A stretch of 64,000 nt of DNA from Chryseobacterium sp. GVT01B (GCF_019970045.1 NZ_JAHXYI010000005.1:372001-436000), one strand, 5' to 3'; shown: positions 18,231-27,878, counted from the first letter of the stretch. The notes: generated by a model from the sequence alone, not told the origin. Numbers and translations are program-made.

Positions 18231-18240
18231 TTCTTATGCA

Positions 18241-18270
18241 TAAAAAAGCCATCTCACTATTGAGATGGCT
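18241..18270 (-). terminator. Intrinsic terminator after dedA
   Basis: Perfect 10-bp arms AGCCATCTCA / TGAGATGGCT around a 4-base loop. On the minus strand it is followed by T6. Confidence 0.9.
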
Positions 18271-18294
18271 CTATATTTTGATTGAATTTTTTAT

Positions 18295-18993
18295 TTATTC
18301 AAAATCCTGGTCTTCATATTTTTTAGAAAGGTCTTCTTTTTTTCCGAATACAAATTTGAAGATCACCGGAAGTGTTGTCACCAGGACAATCACAATAATG
18401 ATGTATTCCAGTTTCTCTTTTAGGTTGATTCCAAACTGTTCCATAAACAGTTTATCCAGATAATGTCCGGCAAAGATCAAAATGAATGACCATAGCACAG
18501 CACCAATAATATTATCTCTTAAAAATTCCTTTTTATCCATCTTCACAATTCCTGCTACAATGGGTGTAAAAGTTCTTACAACAGGTAAGAATCTGGCCAT
18601 AATAATTGCTAATGCTCCGTGTTTTTCAAAGAAATCATGAGCCTGGTAAAGGTATTTTTTCTTGAAAAGCATTGAATCCGGTCTTTTATATAAAGCAGGC
18701 CCGGCCTTTCTTCCGAAATAGTATCCTACTTCATTTCCAATAATAGCGGCAAGAGCTACTCCCGAAGCTAATAATGTAGTATCTAAGAAATCGCTCCCTG
18801 TAGAGCCAAAAGTCTCTTTGATGATTTCAACGGCATAAATTCCTGAAACGAACAAAAGTGAATCTCCCGGCAGGAAAAACCCTACAAAAAGCCCTGTTTC
18901 AGCAAATACGATAAACAAAATAAGCCAAAACCCTCCCATTTTAATATAAAACTCCGGGTTTAATAAATCCTTCCAGCTATTGAAATCTTCCAT
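18295..18993 (-). CDS. DedA family membrane protein
   Basis: 232 residues. The VTT/SNARE-associated domain is present with the family motifs FFLPGDSLLFVSG, GYYFGRKAGPALYKR and ARFLPVVRTFTPIVAGI. DedA proteins are inner-membrane proteins; some members act as undecaprenyl-phosphate or phospholipid flippases and support envelope integrity. Which lipid is moved here is not known. It has a strong own promoter (19010-19039) and terminator. Confidence 0.9.
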   Translation of the reverse strand: MEDFNSWKDLLNPEFYIKMGGFWLILFIVFAETGLFVGFFLPGDSLLFVSGIYAVEIIKETFGSTGSDFLDTTLLASGVALAAIIGNEVGYYFGRKAGPALYKRPDSMLFKKKYLYQAHDFFEKHGALAIIMARFLPVVRTFTPIVAGIVKMDKKEFLRDNIIGAVLWSFILIFAGHYLDKLFMEQFGINLKEKLEYIIIVIVLVTTLPVIFKFVFGKKEDLSKKYEDQDFE

Positions 18994-19009
18994 AAATATC
19001 GATGAACAA

Positions 19010-19039
19010 CAAAAATAAGTCTAAAATGTCTGAAACAAA
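19010..19039 (-). promoter_or_regulatory. dedA promoter
   Basis: On the minus strand: TTTG (19039-19036), an 18-base spacer, TATTTTTG (19017-19010). Both elements match the Bacteroidetes consensus, and the ATG follows ~17 bases later. Confidence 0.7.
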
Positions 19040-19079
19040 AATTAATTATAAGATTTTAACTAAAATTCAAACATGATTT

Positions 19080-20192
19080 TTAAAGGTCAAGGTCATCATC
19101 CGAAACCGCCGTCCCATCGGCCATTAGAAATGCTTTTAAGAATGGGGTAAGATTTCCATTCATTACAGCATCCACATCTGAAGTTTCATGACCTGAGCGT
19201 ACATCTTTTACTAGTTTGTAAGGGTGCATTACATAATTTCGGATCTGGCTTCCCCATTCGATCTTCATTTTATTGGCTTCTATCTCATTTCTTGCCTTCA
19301 TACGCTCTTCCAGTTCCATTTCATAGAGTCTTGAACGAAGAAGCTGCATTGCTTTTTCTTTATTCTGAAGCTGAGAACGGGATTCTGAGTTTTCAATGAT
19401 AATTCCGGTTGGTGCGTGACGAAGACGTACAGCGGTTTCTACCTTGTTTACGTTCTGCCCTCCTGCTCCGGAAGACCTCATCGTTTCAAAAGAGATATCA
19501 GCAGGGTTAATATTAATTTCGATCGTATCATCTACCAAAGGATAAACATATACGGAAACAAAGCTGGTATGACGTTTTGCATTACTGTCGAAAGGCGAAA
19601 TTCTTACTAAACGGTGTACCCCATTTTCACCTCTCAGATATCCAAAAGCAAATTCTCCTTCAATCTCCAGGGTAACTGTCTTCACACCGGCTACATCACC
19701 TTCCTGAAAGTTCAGCTCACGGATTTTATATCCTTGTTTTTCTGCCCACATGGTGTACATTCTCATCAGCATAGCCGCCCAGTCACAGCTTTCTGTACCT
19801 CCAGCCCCAGCGGTGATCTGAAGTACAGCAGAAAGCTCATCACCTTCATTGGAAAGCATATTTTTGAATTCAAGATCCTCAATTTTTTCTACCAATTGCG
19901 GAAAGGTTTCATCCAGTTCTTTTTCAGAATCCGGATCTTCTTTGGCAAAATCCACTAAAACCTGTATATCTTCAAACTGCGTCTGAATTTCATCATAACC
20001 TTCCACCCATTTTTTCTTGGAACGAAGCTGTTTTAAAAATGCTTCAGCAGTTTTTGGATTGTCCCAAAATTCTGGTGCCGCAGTTTTTTCATCATCATTG
20101 GCAATTTCTATCTTCTTTTTTTCAATCTGAAGGTATCTGTGTAAGTCTTCAATTCTGGATTGAACTTCTTTTATCTGGTCGTTGTTAATCAC
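19080..20192 (-). CDS. prfB: Peptide chain release factor 2, without programmed frameshift
   Basis: 370 residues from GTG 20192. A TTG at 20210 would extend it by six residues but overlaps the -7 box, so GTG is preferred. The RF2 anticodon-like SPF motif ([15 protein letters not shown]) recognises UGA/UAA and GGQ ([15 protein letters not shown]) catalyses peptide release. In many bacteria a UGA after codon ~25 forces a +1 shift that autoregulates RF2. At that place this gene reads CGA-like RYL then CAG (L-Q) with no stop, so the regulation is absent. Between dedA and a small membrane-protein gene. Confidence 0.94.
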   Translation of the reverse strand: MINNDQIKEVQSRIEDLHRYLQIEKKKIEIANDDEKTAAPEFWDNPKTAEAFLKQLRSKKKWVEGYDEIQTQFEDIQVLVDFAKEDPDSEKELDETFPQLVEKIEDLEFKNMLSNEGDELSAVLQITAGAGGTESCDWAAMLMRMYTMWAEKQGYKIRELNFQEGDVAGVKTVTLEIEGEFAFGYLRGENGVHRLVRISPFDSNAKRHTSFVSVYVYPLVDDTIEININPADISFETMRSSGAGGQNVNKVETAVRLRHAPTGIIIENSESRSQLQNKEKAMQLLRSRLYEMELEERMKARNEIEANKMKIEWGSQIRNYVMHPYKLVKDVRSGHETSDVDAVMNGNLTPFLKAFLMADGTAVSDDDLDL

Positions 20193-20207
20193 GAATGTTT
20201 CTTTTTG

Positions 20208-20215
20208 CAAAAATA
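20208..20215 (-). promoter_or_regulatory. -7 promoter element of prfB
   Basis: TATTTTTG on the minus strand. Initiation would fall near 20203, between the TTG at 20210 and the GTG at 20192, which supports the GTG start. Confidence 0.5.
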
Positions 20216-20227
20216 AGGAATTCTTTT

Positions 20228-20345
20228 AGAGTGGAGAGGTGCGGGTTCAAAGTTCCGGGTTTAAAGTTTTGGGGGTTCCAGCATGTGGAGTTCAGGGTTT
20301 GAATTCAATCCGGAAAAAATAGACTCTGAACTATTGAACTGGTGG
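20228..20345. repeat. Degenerate 7-base-period sequence upstream of prfB
   Basis: GGGTTCA, AAGTTCC, GGGTTTA, AAGTTTT and GGGGGTT follow each other from about 20240; TGAACTA and TTGAACT occur near 20327. It has the same word-like structure as the other intergenic arrays in this window. Confidence 0.5.
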
Positions 20346-20357
20346 GATAATGAGTAA

Positions 20358-20849
20358 TTAGTCATTGATAATTTCAGCATCAAAGCTTCTTCTAAGATAT
20401 TCTTTTGATTGTTTACTTTCCGATTTGAATCCTACCATAGTTAAAATGTAGACAAACAAGAGCATACCTAGAGGAAGAAAAAGTTCTACTGATATTTCCT
20501 TTTCTCTTATAGTTCTTATGGAAACTCCTATGAAGAAAATCAGAGCAAATGAACACCAGACTATTAAAAAAAAGAAGACAAATGCATGTAGCGACATGGT
20601 CACCTGTATTTGGGTTCCATTATTTTCATTTTGAATTCTACCATTTATCTGAGGAAGAAACGAGTTTCTGTACTGAATAACTTTGCTTATTTCAAAGCTA
20701 TTATTATTCACAGTTCCTTCATATTCTTTTATATAATTTTTTCCCAAACCAAATTTTTTAGGTTCTACAAAGCCTGAAAGTCTTGTTAAAACTTCCTGTT
20801 CAGATAAATTTGTTTTGTAAGTAATGCGTTCGTAGGGTAAGTATTTCAT
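20358..20849 (-). CDS. Small membrane protein, unknown function
   Basis: 163 residues. The N-terminal ~90 residues are soluble and charged. Two hydrophobic segments follow, FVFFFLIVWCSFALIFFIG (about 90-108) and LFLPLGMLLFVYILTMVGF (about 123-141), then a short charged tail. The family is not recognised. The start is 17 bases downstream of the FAD oxidoreductase stop, so it is likely cotranscribed. Confidence 0.6.
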   Translation of the reverse strand: MKYLPYERITYKTNLSEQEVLTRLSGFVEPKKFGLGKNYIKEYEGTVNNNSFEISKVIQYRNSFLPQINGRIQNENNGTQIQVTMSLHAFVFFFLIVWCSFALIFFIGVSIRTIREKEISVELFLPLGMLLFVYILTMVGFKSESKQSKEYLRRSFDAEIIND

Positions 20850-20866
20850 TGGTATACCTCTTTATT

Positions 20867-21973
20867 TCAAATCATATCAGCCATTATTTCACCCATCTTA
20901 GGAGCCAGAGCAACGCCCATCCCTGAAAGTCTTACCGCACAAAACTGCCTTTCTGAAAGTTGTTTTACAATAGGTGATTTTTCATCGCCCATCGCCATAA
21001 TTCCTGACCAGCGGAGTGCTATTTTAAAGTCTTTATAAGGAAGTATGACTTCTTTTAAAAAGTTTTCCAAATGATTTTGTAAAAATTCTGTCGTTTCAAA
21101 AGCCGTTGTTTCTTCTGTTTCAAAATCCTGATTTCTTCCACCACCCAATAACACCCGGTTTCCGAGATTCCTGAAATAATAATACCCTTCATCATAGTGA
21201 AAAGTTCCTTTCAGCTTCAATCCTTCTATGGGTTCTGTCAGAAGAATCTGTCCACGGGCAGGAATGATATTTTCTTTTTCCAGAAACCTGGAAGTGAAAG
21301 CGTTGGTACAACAGATCACTTTATCTGCTTTTACAGAAAGATCACCGGAAAGACAAACCTCCATCTTATTGGCTGTTTCTTCAATATTTCCAACTTCTGT
21401 TCCGAATAAAAATTCTACTTTCAGCTCATGGCACTTTTCAAGCAATTTCTGCAACAGTTTTCCTGAATGCAGACTCCCTTCACAAGGGTTTTCAATCAGA
21501 AATGCAGATTTTTCCAACCCGAATTCCTTTATTTTGTCCTGTTTCAGAGTATAGGTTTTATCCAGACCAGTTATTGCTTTCAGCTTTTCATTAACGGAAT
21601 CGAGATAGAATAAAGGTTCTTCATTATTTAAAATTTCATAGCCGCCAGTAAGTTCAAAATCAATTTCATCATTTTTAAAATAATGCTGAATTTTCTGAAG
21701 TCCGTCAAATCTCATTTTAACAAGCTCCAGAGTTTTCTCCCAACCCATTTTCTGTGAATCAGCAATCACTTCAGTAAGGCTTCCGAAACAGGCAAACCCG
21801 GCATTCCTCGTTGAAGCTCCCAGAGGAATGGCATTCCGCTCAATAATTAAAATCGACTTTTCGGGATATTTCTCTTTGATAGATATCGCTGTCCAAAGCC
21901 CGGAAAACCCGGCACCAATGATAATGATATCTCTTTTCCTGTAGAAAGTTTCCAGTTCCCAGATGCTGTTCAT
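20867..21973 (-). CDS. FAD-dependent oxidoreductase (DAO family)
   Basis: 368 residues. The dinucleotide-binding motif is IIIIGAGFSGLWTAISI (about 16-32), followed by the acidic end of the second strand (LIIER). The sequence GASTRNAGFACFG and the C-terminal SGMGVALAPKMGEIMA fit the DAO/glycine-oxidase-like family that oxidises amines or amino acids. The substrate is unknown. Likely first gene of a two-gene operon with the small membrane protein. Confidence 0.85.
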   Translation of the reverse strand: MNSIWELETFYRKRDIIIIGAGFSGLWTAISIKEKYPEKSILIIERNAIPLGASTRNAGFACFGSLTEVIADSQKMGWEKTLELVKMRFDGLQKIQHYFKNDEIDFELTGGYEILNNEEPLFYLDSVNEKLKAITGLDKTYTLKQDKIKEFGLEKSAFLIENPCEGSLHSGKLLQKLLEKCHELKVEFLFGTEVGNIEETANKMEVCLSGDLSVKADKVICCTNAFTSRFLEKENIIPARGQILLTEPIEGLKLKGTFHYDEGYYYFRNLGNRVLLGGGRNQDFETEETTAFETTEFLQNHLENFLKEVILPYKDFKIALRWSGIMAMGDEKSPIVKQLSERQFCAVRLSGMGVALAPKMGEIMADMI

Positions 21974-22066
21974 GAGTGATTTTTATAAAATGTATTTATG
22001 TAAAAAAGTAAAATGTATTCATGACAAATTCATATCTGGTAAAAGATAGATCATAAAACCAGAAAC

Positions 22067-22101
22067 CTCAAACTTTAAACTTTAAACCTTGAACTCTAAA
22101 C
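22067..22101. repeat. Array of five heptamers
   Basis: CTCAAAC, TTTAAAC, TTTAAAC, CTTGAAC, TCTAAAC in perfect 7-base register, just beyond the stop of the AAA ATPase gene. Confidence 0.75.
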
Positions 22102-22105
22102 CCTA

Positions 22106-23461
22106 TTACCCCTTATCTTTCTCCTCCTCATTATGCTGAAACCCAATGGCTCTTTGTGGTTCTTCGACAACTCTATAAGTTTCCAGTTCATTTTTCAAAG
22201 CCTGAATTCTCAACTTGAAATCATCAAAATTATTGATAATGGCATCGGCTAAGAACTTGGCCACCTGATCCAGATATTCTTCAGTAAGTTTTGAACCGGC
22301 ATCTCTCAGTGCCCCGTTCAAAAGTTCCTGATCAATCTTCAGTTTTTCATTTCTGGTTCTTTGATACAGGTTTTTAATTCTTTTCTTTAAACTTTGGGTG
22401 AAATCGATCAGCATGGTATTACTGAAAGCCCTCATTTTACCGGATATTTCATGCCAGAAAGGGACTTTATCTGCTTTGTTATTTTTAAGTATTTTATAAA
22501 GCAGCGAATCTTCCTCAAGTCCTCTGGTCATTGCATATAAAATGATCTCTGAACGTTCTGAAGCATTAGGTGGAAAGATCGGGATCATCACATCAAATCT
22601 TCCCGGAGCAAGAATTTCTTCATTAATTTCCGAGACAGAATTGGCAGAGCCCACCATCAGAACACCTTCTTTTTCAAATTTCCCGATATAATGAAGGATA
22701 AGCTCCTGAGCTTCAAGATTACAGGATGCAATATCTGTTTCCGCTCTTCTCTGCATCATAATTTCGTCAAAATCGTCCATGAAAAGAAGCATTTTATTTT
22801 CTTTCATCATGCTCAGTAAAAAATCACTGAAATTGATTTCATTTCCGTCAATCAAAGAAGTTCCCAGATAATGTTTCTTGACTTCTTTAAACTGGTATCC
22901 GATAATCTCAGCAATTTTATTTGCCCAAAATATTTTACCACTTCCCGGAGGTCCGTACAGAATAATTCCTGCAGGTTTGTTGATACCCCAGTCTTTGATC
23001 TGCTGCGGATTCAGGAATGGCTCCAAAACAGTGGAGGTGTAAAAGAACAGATCTCTGTATCCTATAAAATCTCTTTGCTGGAGGCTGGTTTTGTGTCCGA
23101 AATAATCATAGACAAACTGGTAGTTTCCTCCCAATTTGTTATCAATTCCATAGCTTGATATTGAGGATTTGAAAAAGCCGTTATCAAAAATATTGAGGTT
23201 GTTATCTTTAATCACCTTTTCAACCTTTTCTTTAGGCTGATTAATAACTTTGGCAATCTGTTCCAGTGTTTTATTCTTATCCAGGTCTTTTTCGTACAAC
23301 CTTAAAAAGTCTATATTTTCGCGGGCAAATTTTTCAAAATCGTCTTTTACTTCAAAATTGGTACTGATGCATTCTACCAATTCCAGATCGAAATCCTGTA
23401 TAAACTGTTTTATGGCTTCTGCAGAAACATTAAGTTCTTCTGCCAGTTCAATTAGCTTCAT
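22106..23461 (-). CDS. AAA-family ATPase with altered Walker motifs and an IF2N-like N-terminus
   Basis: 451 residues. Residues 1-30 (LIELAEELNVSAEAIKQFI) and about 64-95 (TLEQIAKVINQPKEKVEKVI) resemble the small helical IF2 N-terminal module. A single AAA domain follows: Walker A GPPGSGKI (170-177), Walker B LLFMDDFDE (226-233), sensor 1 in GSANS (N274), and GRFD (287-290). Two key residues differ from the family: the Thr/Ser after the P-loop Lys is Ile177, and the catalytic Walker B Glu is Asp230. It may bind ATP but hydrolyse slowly or not at all (inference). Its substrate is unknown. Divergent from the ABC exporter genes. Confidence 0.8.
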   Translation of the reverse strand: MKLIELAEELNVSAEAIKQFIQDFDLELVECISTNFEVKDDFEKFARENIDFLRLYEKDLDKNKTLEQIAKVINQPKEKVEKVIKDNNLNIFDNGFFKSSISSYGIDNKLGGNYQFVYDYFGHKTSLQQRDFIGYRDLFFYTSTVLEPFLNPQQIKDWGINKPAGIILYGPPGSGKIFWANKIAEIIGYQFKEVKKHYLGTSLIDGNEINFSDFLLSMMKENKMLLFMDDFDEIMMQRRAETDIASCNLEAQELILHYIGKFEKEGVLMVGSANSVSEINEEILAPGRFDVMIPIFPPNASERSEIILYAMTRGLEEDSLLYKILKNNKADKVPFWHEISGKMRAFSNTMLIDFTQSLKKRIKNLYQRTRNEKLKIDQELLNGALRDAGSKLTEEYLDQVAKFLADAIINNFDDFKLRIQALKNELETYRVVEEPQRAIGFQHNEEEKDKG

Positions 23462-23577
23462 AAGTCTTGATTAATTCTATCAAATTTAATGTATTTACCC
23501 ATAAATTAATATTGATTTATGATAATTCTGTAACATTATCTAATTTATATAGACTACTACTATGTAAAACAAATTAC

Positions 23578-24480
23578 ATGGAAAAGATTTTATCAGTAAA
23601 AAATTTAACGAAAAAATTCAAAAGGGTTGTGGTCAACAATATCTCTTTTGACGTTGAAAAAGGAAATGTTTATGGGCTTCTGGGTCCGAATGGAAGCGGA
23701 AAATCTACTACTTTCGGGATGTTGCTTTCAACCATCAATCCTACCAGCGGAGACTGGTTCTGGTTTGGTAAAAAAGGAACGGATCCGGAAACTTTAAAAA
23801 AGATCGGAGCAATTATCGAGCAGCCCAACTTTTACCCTTATTTAAGTGCAGAAACCAATCTTAAAATTGTAGCAGAAATTAAAAATGCTCCTTATTCAAG
23901 AATTGATGAAGTCTTGAAAACCGTAAACCTGTTTGAAAGGAGAAAAGATACGTTCAAAACCTTTTCTCTGGGAATGAAACAACGTCTTGCTATTGCTTCC
24001 GCGATGCTAAAAAACCCTGAAGTGATGATATTAGATGAACCAACCAACGGACTGGATCCGGAAGGAATTATTCAGATCAGAGAAATCATCAGTAATATTG
24101 CCAAACAGGGGATCACGATCATTATTGCCAGCCACCTTTTGGATGAAATTGAAAAAATCTGCAGCCATGTGATTGTATTGAAAGAAGGAAATTCCATTTA
24201 CTGCGGACGAGTGGATGAAATGACTTCCAACAATGGATATTTTGAACTGAAAGCGGACAATAACACACAGCTTTTAAATGCTTTGAACGAGCTTCAATGG
24301 TTCTCCTCCATCAATCAGGAAGGCGATCTTATCAAGGCTCAGATCCGTGATGATGCTTCTATTTCAGCGTCGGCTATGAATCAGAAACTGGCAGAGAAAG
24401 GGATTTATCTTTCTCATCTGACCAAGAAAAAACTATCTCTTGAATCTCAATTCCTTGAACTTGTAAAAAACACCAATTAG
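23578..24480 (+). CDS. ABC transporter ATP-binding protein
   Basis: 300 residues from ATG 23578 (MEKILSVKNLTKKF). The open frame extends 37 codons upstream, but that part is not ABC-like and is rejected. Walker A is GPNGSGKST (36-44), the signature SLGMKQ (130-135) and Walker B MILDEP (150-155), with the H-loop in IIIASHLLDE. It is of the CcmA/bacitracin-type exporter group with a C-terminal extension. The permease gene starts 2 bases after the stop. Confidence 0.9.
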   Translation: MEKILSVKNLTKKFKRVVVNNISFDVEKGNVYGLLGPNGSGKSTTFGMLLSTINPTSGDWFWFGKKGTDPETLKKIGAIIEQPNFYPYLSAETNLKIVAEIKNAPYSRIDEVLKTVNLFERRKDTFKTFSLGMKQRLAIASAMLKNPEVMILDEPTNGLDPEGIIQIREIISNIAKQGITIIIASHLLDEIEKICSHVIVLKEGNSIYCGRVDEMTSNNGYFELKADNNTQLLNALNELQWFSSINQEGDLIKAQIRDDASISASAMNQKLAEKGIYLSHLTKKKLSLESQFLELVKNTN

Positions 24481-24482
24481 TC

Positions 24483-25328
24483 ATGATAAAATTATTAAAA
24501 CTGGAATACTACAAAAACCTGAACTATAAACCGTTTAAGGTTTTCACAATACTTTATTTCGCCATTCTTATCGCATTGCTTTTCATCGGATTGGTTGACT
24601 TTGATGTTTTTGGAGGAACGATTAACTTAAAGGAACAGGGGATTTACAATTTCCCGGAAATCTGGAACTTTACCACATGGATTGTTGCTTTATTGAAAAT
24701 ATTCCTGGGACTGATTATTGTTTTCTCTATTTCGCAGGAATTCAGCAACCGGATGTTTAAGCAGAATACGATTGATGGATTAAGCAGAAAAGAATTCATT
24801 ACTTCAAAACTACTGACGATAAGTATTTTTACGATCGTTTCAACGTTGATTGTATTGGGTATTACTATATTCCTTGGTTATCAATATTCAAATACAAAAG
24901 AATCTGCAAAGGTTGTTGCTGAGATTTTCTTTATTGGAAATTACTTTGTAAAACTGTTTACTTTCTTCTGTTTCTTAATGTTTCTTTCCATTTTACTGAG
25001 AAAATCAGTGTTTGTATTTCTTGCTCTTTTTGTTTTCTGGATTGGGGAAGGAATTTTAACAGCTGTGGAAGTATTCTCAAAAGTAAAAGGGATGCAGGGG
25101 CCACAGAGAAATGAAATTCTTCAGAATGACTTTTTCATCACGCATCTTTTACCGTTGGAAAGTATGTCCAGCCTTATTCCTAATCCGATGATGAGATTAA
25201 ATATGGCTAAAATGATGGGCGTAAAATATGAGTTCCACTACCCTACAGAAAGTCTTATTGCATGTCTGGTATGGTCTGCTCTATTCATATTCGGATCGTA
25301 CTGGATTCTGAGAAAAAGAGATTGGTAG
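24483..25328 (+). CDS. ABC transporter permease (ABC-2 type)
   Basis: 281 residues with about six hydrophobic segments: one at 21-37, and others around 72-85, 113-128, 151-165, 172-190 and 256-274. The element IVFSISQEFSNRMFKQNTIDGLSRKEF matches the coupling region of ABC-2 permeases (E-F/Y-x-x-x-x-x-x-x-x-x-G). It pairs with the ATPase two bases upstream to form an exporter. The cargo is unknown. Confidence 0.85.
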   Translation: MIKLLKLEYYKNLNYKPFKVFTILYFAILIALLFIGLVDFDVFGGTINLKEQGIYNFPEIWNFTTWIVALLKIFLGLIIVFSISQEFSNRMFKQNTIDGLSRKEFITSKLLTISIFTIVSTLIVLGITIFLGYQYSNTKESAKVVAEIFFIGNYFVKLFTFFCFLMFLSILLRKSVFVFLALFVFWIGEGILTAVEVFSKVKGMQGPQRNEILQNDFFITHLLPLESMSSLIPNPMMRLNMAKMMGVKYEFHYPTESLIACLVWSALFIFGSYWILRKRDW

Positions 25329-25373
25329 GTTTCAATGGTTAGAATTAAAGATTGAATGATTTAAAGATTCAAA

Positions 25374-25402
25374 ATAAAAAGGCTGCCAGATGGCAGCCTT
25401 CC
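25374..25402 (-). terminator. Intrinsic terminator of the msrAB operon
   Basis: Perfect arms GGCTGCC / GGCAGCC with a short AGAT loop. On the minus strand the stem is followed by T5 and more T, and lies just after the msrAB stop. Confidence 0.9.
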
Positions 25403-25409
25403 TTTCATA

Positions 25410-26525
25410 TTACTTTTTATCTAACAACGGAAGATATTTTCCGTATCCTTTTGTTTCCATTTCAGCTTTTGGAATAAATTTCAGCGAAGCACTGTTGATA
25501 CAGTAACGAAGTCCGCCTTTGTCTGTAGGACCGTCTGTGAAAACGTGTCCCAAGTGGGCATCACCGGTTTTACTTCTTACTTCTACTCTGTCCATTCCGT
25601 GAGTACGATCCAGTTTTTCATCAATCAAAGCCTTTGTAATAGGTTTTGAGAAACTTGGCCATCCACAGCCGGATTCAAATTTATCTGTAGAGATAAACAA
25701 AGGTTCTCCTGTGGTAATATCTACATAAATTCCTTCGCGGGTTTCATTCCAGTATTCATTCTGAAAAGGTCTTTCTGTACCGTTTTCCTGAGTAACATTA
25801 TACTGTTCTGCAGTCAGTTTTTCTTTTAAAACTTTTTTATCCTGTTTTTGGTAGGCTGGCTTTGGAAGCGGATTTGCTTTTTTTGCCATTTCAAAAAGTC
25901 CCGGTTCAATGTGGCAATATCCTCCCGGATTTTTATCCAGATAATCCTGATGGTAATCTTCTGCTCTATAAAAGTTTTTCAATGGAATAGTTTCTACCAA
26001 TAAAGGCTTATTATAGTTTTTTGCCAGTTTCTGAACTTCATCTTTTACTACAGCTTCATCTGTTTTGTTAGTGAAATAAATTCCTGTTCTGTACTGGTTT
26101 CCTCTGTCATTTCCCTGCTGATCTTTGCTTGTAGGATCAATGGTTTTAAAATAAAGGTCAATTAACAGTTTCAGATCTACCTGCTCGGGGTCATACTTCA
26201 CTTTCACTGTTTCAGCAAAACCTGTTGTATGACTTACTACCTCTTCATAAGTAGGATTTTGGGTATTTCCATTAGCATACCCCACTTCTGTTCCTACAAC
26301 ACCACGAATCTGTTGAAAAAAATGTTCTGTTCCCCAGAAACATCCACCTGCAAAATAAATCTCTCTAACGTTTTTGTTATCCATAATTTTCTCATTTTCT
26401 TTTTTTATTTCCACTACATTAGGCTTGTTTTTTTTGAAAAGCCCGGATCCCGCAGCAAAGACTGCTATACCCAGAATGATTCCGAGTACAATTAATATAT
26501 TTTTCATTTTTACCTTTTTATTCAT
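25410..26525 (-). CDS. msrAB: Membrane-anchored methionine sulfoxide reductase MsrA-MsrB fusion
   Basis: 371 residues. An N-terminal membrane anchor (about 9-30) places the enzyme outside the cytoplasm. The MsrA domain (about 55-210) has the catalytic [11 protein letters not shown] (Cys62); the MsrB domain (about 228-365) has SGCGWPSF and the catalytic Cys in [11 protein letters not shown]. The protein reduces both S- and R-methionine sulfoxide in oxidised envelope proteins. Its ATG overlaps the stop of the DUF417 gene (TAATG). It is the last gene of an ECF sigma/anti-sigma operon. Confidence 0.93.
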   Translation of the reverse strand: MNKKVKMKNILIVLGIILGIAVFAAGSGLFKKNKPNVVEIKKENEKIMDNKNVREIYFAGGCFWGTEHFFQQIRGVVGTEVGYANGNTQNPTYEEVVSHTTGFAETVKVKYDPEQVDLKLLIDLYFKTIDPTSKDQQGNDRGNQYRTGIYFTNKTDEAVVKDEVQKLAKNYNKPLLVETIPLKNFYRAEDYHQDYLDKNPGGYCHIEPGLFEMAKKANPLPKPAYQKQDKKVLKEKLTAEQYNVTQENGTERPFQNEYWNETREGIYVDITTGEPLFISTDKFESGCGWPSFSKPITKALIDEKLDRTHGMDRVEVRSKTGDAHLGHVFTDGPTDKGGLRYCINSASLKFIPKAEMETKGYGKYLPLLDKK

Positions 26526-26968
26526 TACTTATTATTTTGAACGAGCATCAATCCAAATCCTAAAAGCATCAGGTCTTTTACAATAAAGAAATCTGTCACA
26601 GGAACTCCATCCACCACTTTCCATATTCCCGGCGTTGTAAACAAATAGCTTAATGTTACCAGAAAAATGACTATCATTCCTATTCCTGCATACTTCTTCA
26701 GTACAGCAAATTTCGCACTAAATATCAGGAGTAATGCAATGATAATTTCTATCACTCCGATAAGATTTGACACTGCCTGAATGCTCATAATCTTATATAC
26801 GAAAAAAGTTAAGAAATGGTTTTCTACCAAAGGTTTTATTGCGGCTGCTTCTGTAGGGGTAAATTTGAAAATACCGATCCACAGCAAAATAAGAGCTGCT
26901 CCGAAAAGGGAGATATAATACCCGGTCCGGGTGAATTGATTTTTAGATTCGTGTACTGTTCCGACCAT
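26525..26968 (-). CDS. DUF417 family membrane protein (YkgB/RclC-like)
   Basis: 147 residues with four hydrophobic segments. The family motifs [26 protein letters not shown] and the C-terminal [12 protein letters not shown] are visible. The E. coli relative RclC belongs to the reactive-chlorine resistance regulon. Coupling to msrAB by a 1-base overlap fits a role in hypochlorite or other oxidative stress (inference). Confidence 0.85.
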   Translation of the reverse strand: MVGTVHESKNQFTRTGYYISLFGAALILLWIGIFKFTPTEAAAIKPLVENHFLTFFVYKIMSIQAVSNLIGVIEIIIALLLIFSAKFAVLKKYAGIGMIVIFLVTLSYLFTTPGIWKVVDGVPVTDFFIVKDLMLLGFGLMLVQNNK

Positions 26969-27048
26969 GTTTTTAAGATTTTAATTGAATACTTTATTGT
27001 TTTCAATAGTATAGTCGGAGCCTTTTCACAATCCTGACAGAATTTTTC

Positions 27049-27318
27049 TTAGAAATTTAATTTATCGATCATTTTATTTTTAAAATCCTGAATTTCAGAT
27101 TCATTTATTTCGGTTTTCTGTTCAGAAAATGTCTTGGCGAGAACTTTATCCAGGATTTCCAGTTTTTGTTTGTACATCCTGCACCATTTACAGATCATCA
27201 GGTGGATGTTAAGTTTTCTTTTTTCTTTGGCAGAAATGGTATCGGCATTATGTTTTTCCATGAGCAATGTTGCTTCACTGCATGGTAAAAAAAGGATATG
27301 TAGTATTTTTCTTATCAT
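27049..27318 (-). CDS. Anti-sigma factor, zinc-binding ZAS type
   Basis: 89 residues, no membrane segment. The motif H39-x3-C43-x2-C46 (HLMICKWC) with an upstream Cys13 matches the zinc-binding anti-sigma domain. It starts 5 bases after the sigma factor gene. A soluble ZAS protein with a reactive Zn-Cys site can itself sense oxidation, as RsrA does in actinobacteria; this is an inference from the motif and from msrAB in the operon. Confidence 0.75.
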   Translation of the reverse strand: MIRKILHILFLPCSEATLLMEKHNADTISAKEKRKLNIHLMICKWCRMYKQKLEILDKVLAKTFSEQKTEINESEIQDFKNKMIDKLNF

Positions 27319-27323
27319 TTCAT

Positions 27324-27878
27324 TTACGATCTTGAAAACCAGTTAAACTCCAGGCATTCTCTCAGCTGTATCCGGCTTCTTTGAAGTATCTTCCAAAGAT
27401 TAGTCGTAGAAACATTCAATTCCTGACTTACTTCCGGTGCTTTTTTTTCTTCGATATAATACATTTTAAGCAGAATCTTCCATCTGGAGGGCAATTCCTC
27501 AATACATTCCTCTAATGTTTTATTAAAATCCTGATTATCTAAAAGTTCATCACCTTCACCCGATACATTCCAGTCATTTAAAATATCATTATTTTTCCAT
27601 GATCCTGTTTCATCAAAAAAATGATCGAGTCTGATATTAGGTTCTGATTTATATTTTTTTCTGTAAAAATCAGCAGTTTTCCTGTTCAGAATAGCCATCA
27701 GCCAGGTGAGAGGCTGGCTTTTCATTTCAAAAGAATCATATCCCGAGTAGGCAGCGAGAAAAACCTCCTGAACTACGTCCTGAGCATCCTCCTTATTTGA
27801 AAGCAGGTAAAGCGCTTTTTTCAGAAGCGGCCCGGAATACTGTTCTATCCAGCTTTTCAACTCTTCGTTTTTTGTCAT
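27324..27878 (-). CDS. ECF-type RNA polymerase sigma factor
   Basis: 184 residues. Sigma region 2 is visible (EDAQDVVQEVFLAAYSGYDSF ... PLTWLMAILNRKTADFYRKK) and region 4 as the helix-turn-helix VSQELNVSTTNLWKILQRSRIQLRECL. There is no region 3, as in the ECF class. It should direct its own regulon, including the anti-sigma factor, DUF417 and msrAB genes just downstream. A primary-type promoter lies upstream. Confidence 0.9.
   Translation of the reverse strand: MTKNEELKSWIEQYSGPLLKKALYLLSNKEDAQDVVQEVFLAAYSGYDSFEMKSQPLTWLMAILNRKTADFYRKKYKSEPNIRLDHFFDETGSWKNNDILNDWNVSGEGDELLDNQDFNKTLEECIEELPSRWKILLKMYYIEEKKAPEVSQELNVSTTNLWKILQRSRIQLRECLEFNWFSRS

Noticed and set aside
23467..23577. 37-codon upstream extension of the ABC ATPase gene
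   Set aside because: The extension is not ABC-like and overlaps the intergenic region; the family N-terminus begins at the ATG 23578.
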